NCBI GenBank assembly: GCA_051011575.1
Contig: JBPCTR010000242.1
Location: 1-14,289 of the forward strand
Direction of reading: 5' to 3'
From: SHLQ01 sp051011575
Lineage (GTDB): Bacteria; Actinomycetota; Acidimicrobiia; Acidimicrobiales; SHLQ01
DNA: 14,289 nucleotides
The notes beneath the pieces were generated by a model, which was not told the DNA's origin, did not search any database, and saw nothing but the letters and a program-made list of their open reading frames with translations. Position numbers and translations under genes: made by a program. Every line of letters begins with the position of its first letter. Within the stretch, counting starts at the first letter, position 1. Of the stretch, positions 13,166-14,289 are shown in pieces.

Positions 13166-14191
13166 TCATCGCAGTTGTGCCAGAACCTCGGCGCTTCCCT
13201 CGATCGTTTCGCGCAGACCCTCGTACATCGAGTCGCGCCGCACCGCTGCCAGGTTGCAACTCACACCGGTGAATCCCATATCGAACAGCGCGCGGAGCTG
13301 CTGTACACACTGTGACGGTGTACCCACGATGGCGAACTGGCGAGCCAGATCGGCGTCGATGAGGTCGAGCATTTCGGGTGGGTCGAACCGATCGAGATCG
13401 AAGTACCAGCCGGTCGCGGACCGGAGTGTGGAAACGATCGCCGCCCGACGCTCGTCATCCACCGGCGGACCGTGCTGACCAAGGATTTCCAGATAGTGGG
13501 CAGCGAATCGTTTGACGCTGTCGATCGCCAGGTCCTCATCTTCGGACACGCACAACGTCACGCGCGGCAGCACCTCGACCTCGGAGACGTCGCGCCCCAC
13601 GCGGGCAGCGCCCTCCGCAAGCCAACCTCGATAGCGCCCGACGATCTCGGGCGTGAGATGCCGAGCGCCGACGAGCGCGATGTCGGCAAGCTCGCCGGCG
13701 AGGCGCATGACACCCGGGCTTCTGGTGCCAATCGCTATGGGCACCCGTCGCTCCGGTGGGCGCAACAACCGGGCGCCATCGAGTGTCACCACACTCCCGT
13801 CGCTCACGACACTCTCGCCCGCCAACAGCGCTCGAAGCGCCCCGATCGTCTCGCGCAGTGTTTGAATCGGATGTGGGTAGTCGATACCCAGCTCCTCCAG
13901 ACCGGCGCCCACCCCCAGCCCGCAGAACGCACGGCCGTCCGACAGCTCGTCGAGCGTGGCCAGCGCGCCCGCATGTACGCCGACATGGCGCGTATACGGA
14001 TTCGTGACCATCGACCCGATCTGGATTCGCTCGGTTCTCGCTGCGATCAACGCCTGAAGCTGATATGTGTCAGGCCACATCGCCACACACGAGATGCCGA
14101 GCCGGTCGAATCCCGCCTCCTCGACCAGACCGCCGAGCTCGACAGCTTCCGCGGGCGCCATACCCGGGGTGATCTCGGCTTCGAACGTCAC
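13166..14191 (-). CDS. LLM-class flavin/F420-dependent oxidoreductase
   Basis: The frame is open to 14269, but a GTG at 14191-14189 that overlaps the previous gene's stop (GTGA) gives 341 residues and the usual family N-terminus, with AAGGCGAAG upstream as ribosome site. The TIM-barrel signatures of luciferase-like monooxygenases and Mer-like F420 enzymes are visible: LVEEAGFDRLGI (22-33), TNPYTRHVGVHAGALATLDELS (63-84), GRAFCGLGVGAG (86-97) and PIAIGTRSPGVMRLAGELAD (151-170). IVGTPSQCVQQLRALFDMGFTGV (288-310) is the typical C-terminal segment. It uses reduced FMN or F420 to oxidise or reduce a small molecule; sequence alone does not tell which cofactor or substrate. It is the middle gene of a minus-strand operon with an oxygenase downstream. 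Confidence 0.85.
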   Translation of the reverse strand: MTFEAEITPGMAPAEAVELGGLVEEAGFDRLGISCVAMWPDTYQLQALIAARTERIQIGSMVTNPYTRHVGVHAGALATLDELSDGRAFCGLGVGAGLEELGIDYPHPIQTLRETIGALRALLAGESVVSDGSVVTLDGARLLRPPERRVPIAIGTRSPGVMRLAGELADIALVGARHLTPEIVGRYRGWLAEGAARVGRDVSEVEVLPRVTLCVSEDEDLAIDSVKRFAAHYLEILGQHGPPVDDERRAAIVSTLRSATGWYFDLDRFDPPEMLDLIDADLARQFAIVGTPSQCVQQLRALFDMGFTGVSCNLAAVRRDSMYEGLRETIEGSAEVLAQLR

Positions 14192-14289
14192 AGAATCGGG
14201 AACTTCGCCTTGTCGGGCAGACCGGATCGAACCGTGATGGCCTCGCCCGCCTGCTGAGCGTCCGCCCACATCGCGTCCTCGTCGACCGT
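14188..14289 (-). CDS. C-terminal end of an unidentified gene (partial)
   Basis: From the window edge a minus-strand frame reads 33 codons to a TGA at 14190-14188. The tail includes DEDAMWADAQQAGEAITV and finishes with SGLPDKAKFPIL. The stop overlaps the GTG start of the LLM gene by 4 bases, the arrangement of translationally coupled genes, which supports both calls. The fragment is too short for me to identify the family. Confidence 0.55.
   Translation of the reverse strand, partial: TVDEDAMWADAQQAGEAITVRSGLPDKAKFPIL

Overview
The window is GC-rich, densely coded DNA that most resembles an actinobacterium. Support comes from a SARP-type regulator, an apparently leaderless promoter, an LLM-family flavin/F420 oxidoreductase and a zinc-ribbon protein of actinobacterial style. 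Order Acidimicrobiales is a guess from general gene style only. No rRNA, tRNA, CRISPR array, transposase or phage gene was seen.

Layout. (a) 1-619: the N-terminus of a SARP regulator runs off the left edge on the minus strand. Behind it lies a truncated second SARP copy. Both copies carry the same upstream module: a pair of 7-bp repeats spaced 11 bp, then a -35/-10-like pair. A third 11-bp pair points right, toward the gene at 620. (b) 620-1270: a secreted HExxH putative metallopeptidase. (c) 1292-3192: two overlapping genes, an M24-fold hydrolase lacking the usual metal ligands and a two-cysteine Asp/Glu racemase/maleate isomerase-type enzyme. The pair recalls eutD and eutA of ectoine catabolism. 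(d) 3193-6352, minus strand: a secreted HExxH protein with a long RTX nonapeptide array, a UspA-type stress protein, a 73-residue zinc-ribbon protein and a lipoprotein of unrecognised family. The lipoprotein gene lies between two near-identical GGGGTCTGACCCC-type palindromic repeats. (e) 6492-12139, plus strand: a tight three-gene unit of a full-length 5-oxoprolinase/hydantoinase (HyuA-HyuB fusion), a complete stand-alone GTP cyclohydrolase II and an amidohydrolase with altered catalytic positions. (f) 12145-14289, minus strand: an isopenicillin N synthase-like Fe(II)/2-oxoglutarate oxygenase, an LLM oxidoreductase and the last 33 codons of a further gene, closely spaced as one operon converging on (e).

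How it may work together (inference). Blocks (c) and (e) bring together four enzymes whose families act on cyclic amides, amidines and small amino-acid-like acids: a creatinase/ectoine-hydrolase-like enzyme, an Asp/Glu racemase-fold enzyme, an ATP-dependent lactam hydrolase and an amidohydrolase. The oxygenase and LLM enzyme in (f) could add oxidative steps. This looks like an accessory pathway for breaking down an N-heterocycle such as an ectoine-, creatinine-, hydantoin- or pyrimidine-like compound. The GTP cyclohydrolase II has all its catalytic residues and is the odd member; it may supply flavin/deazaflavin precursor, or make a pyrimidine that its neighbours process. The substrate cannot be read from the sequence.
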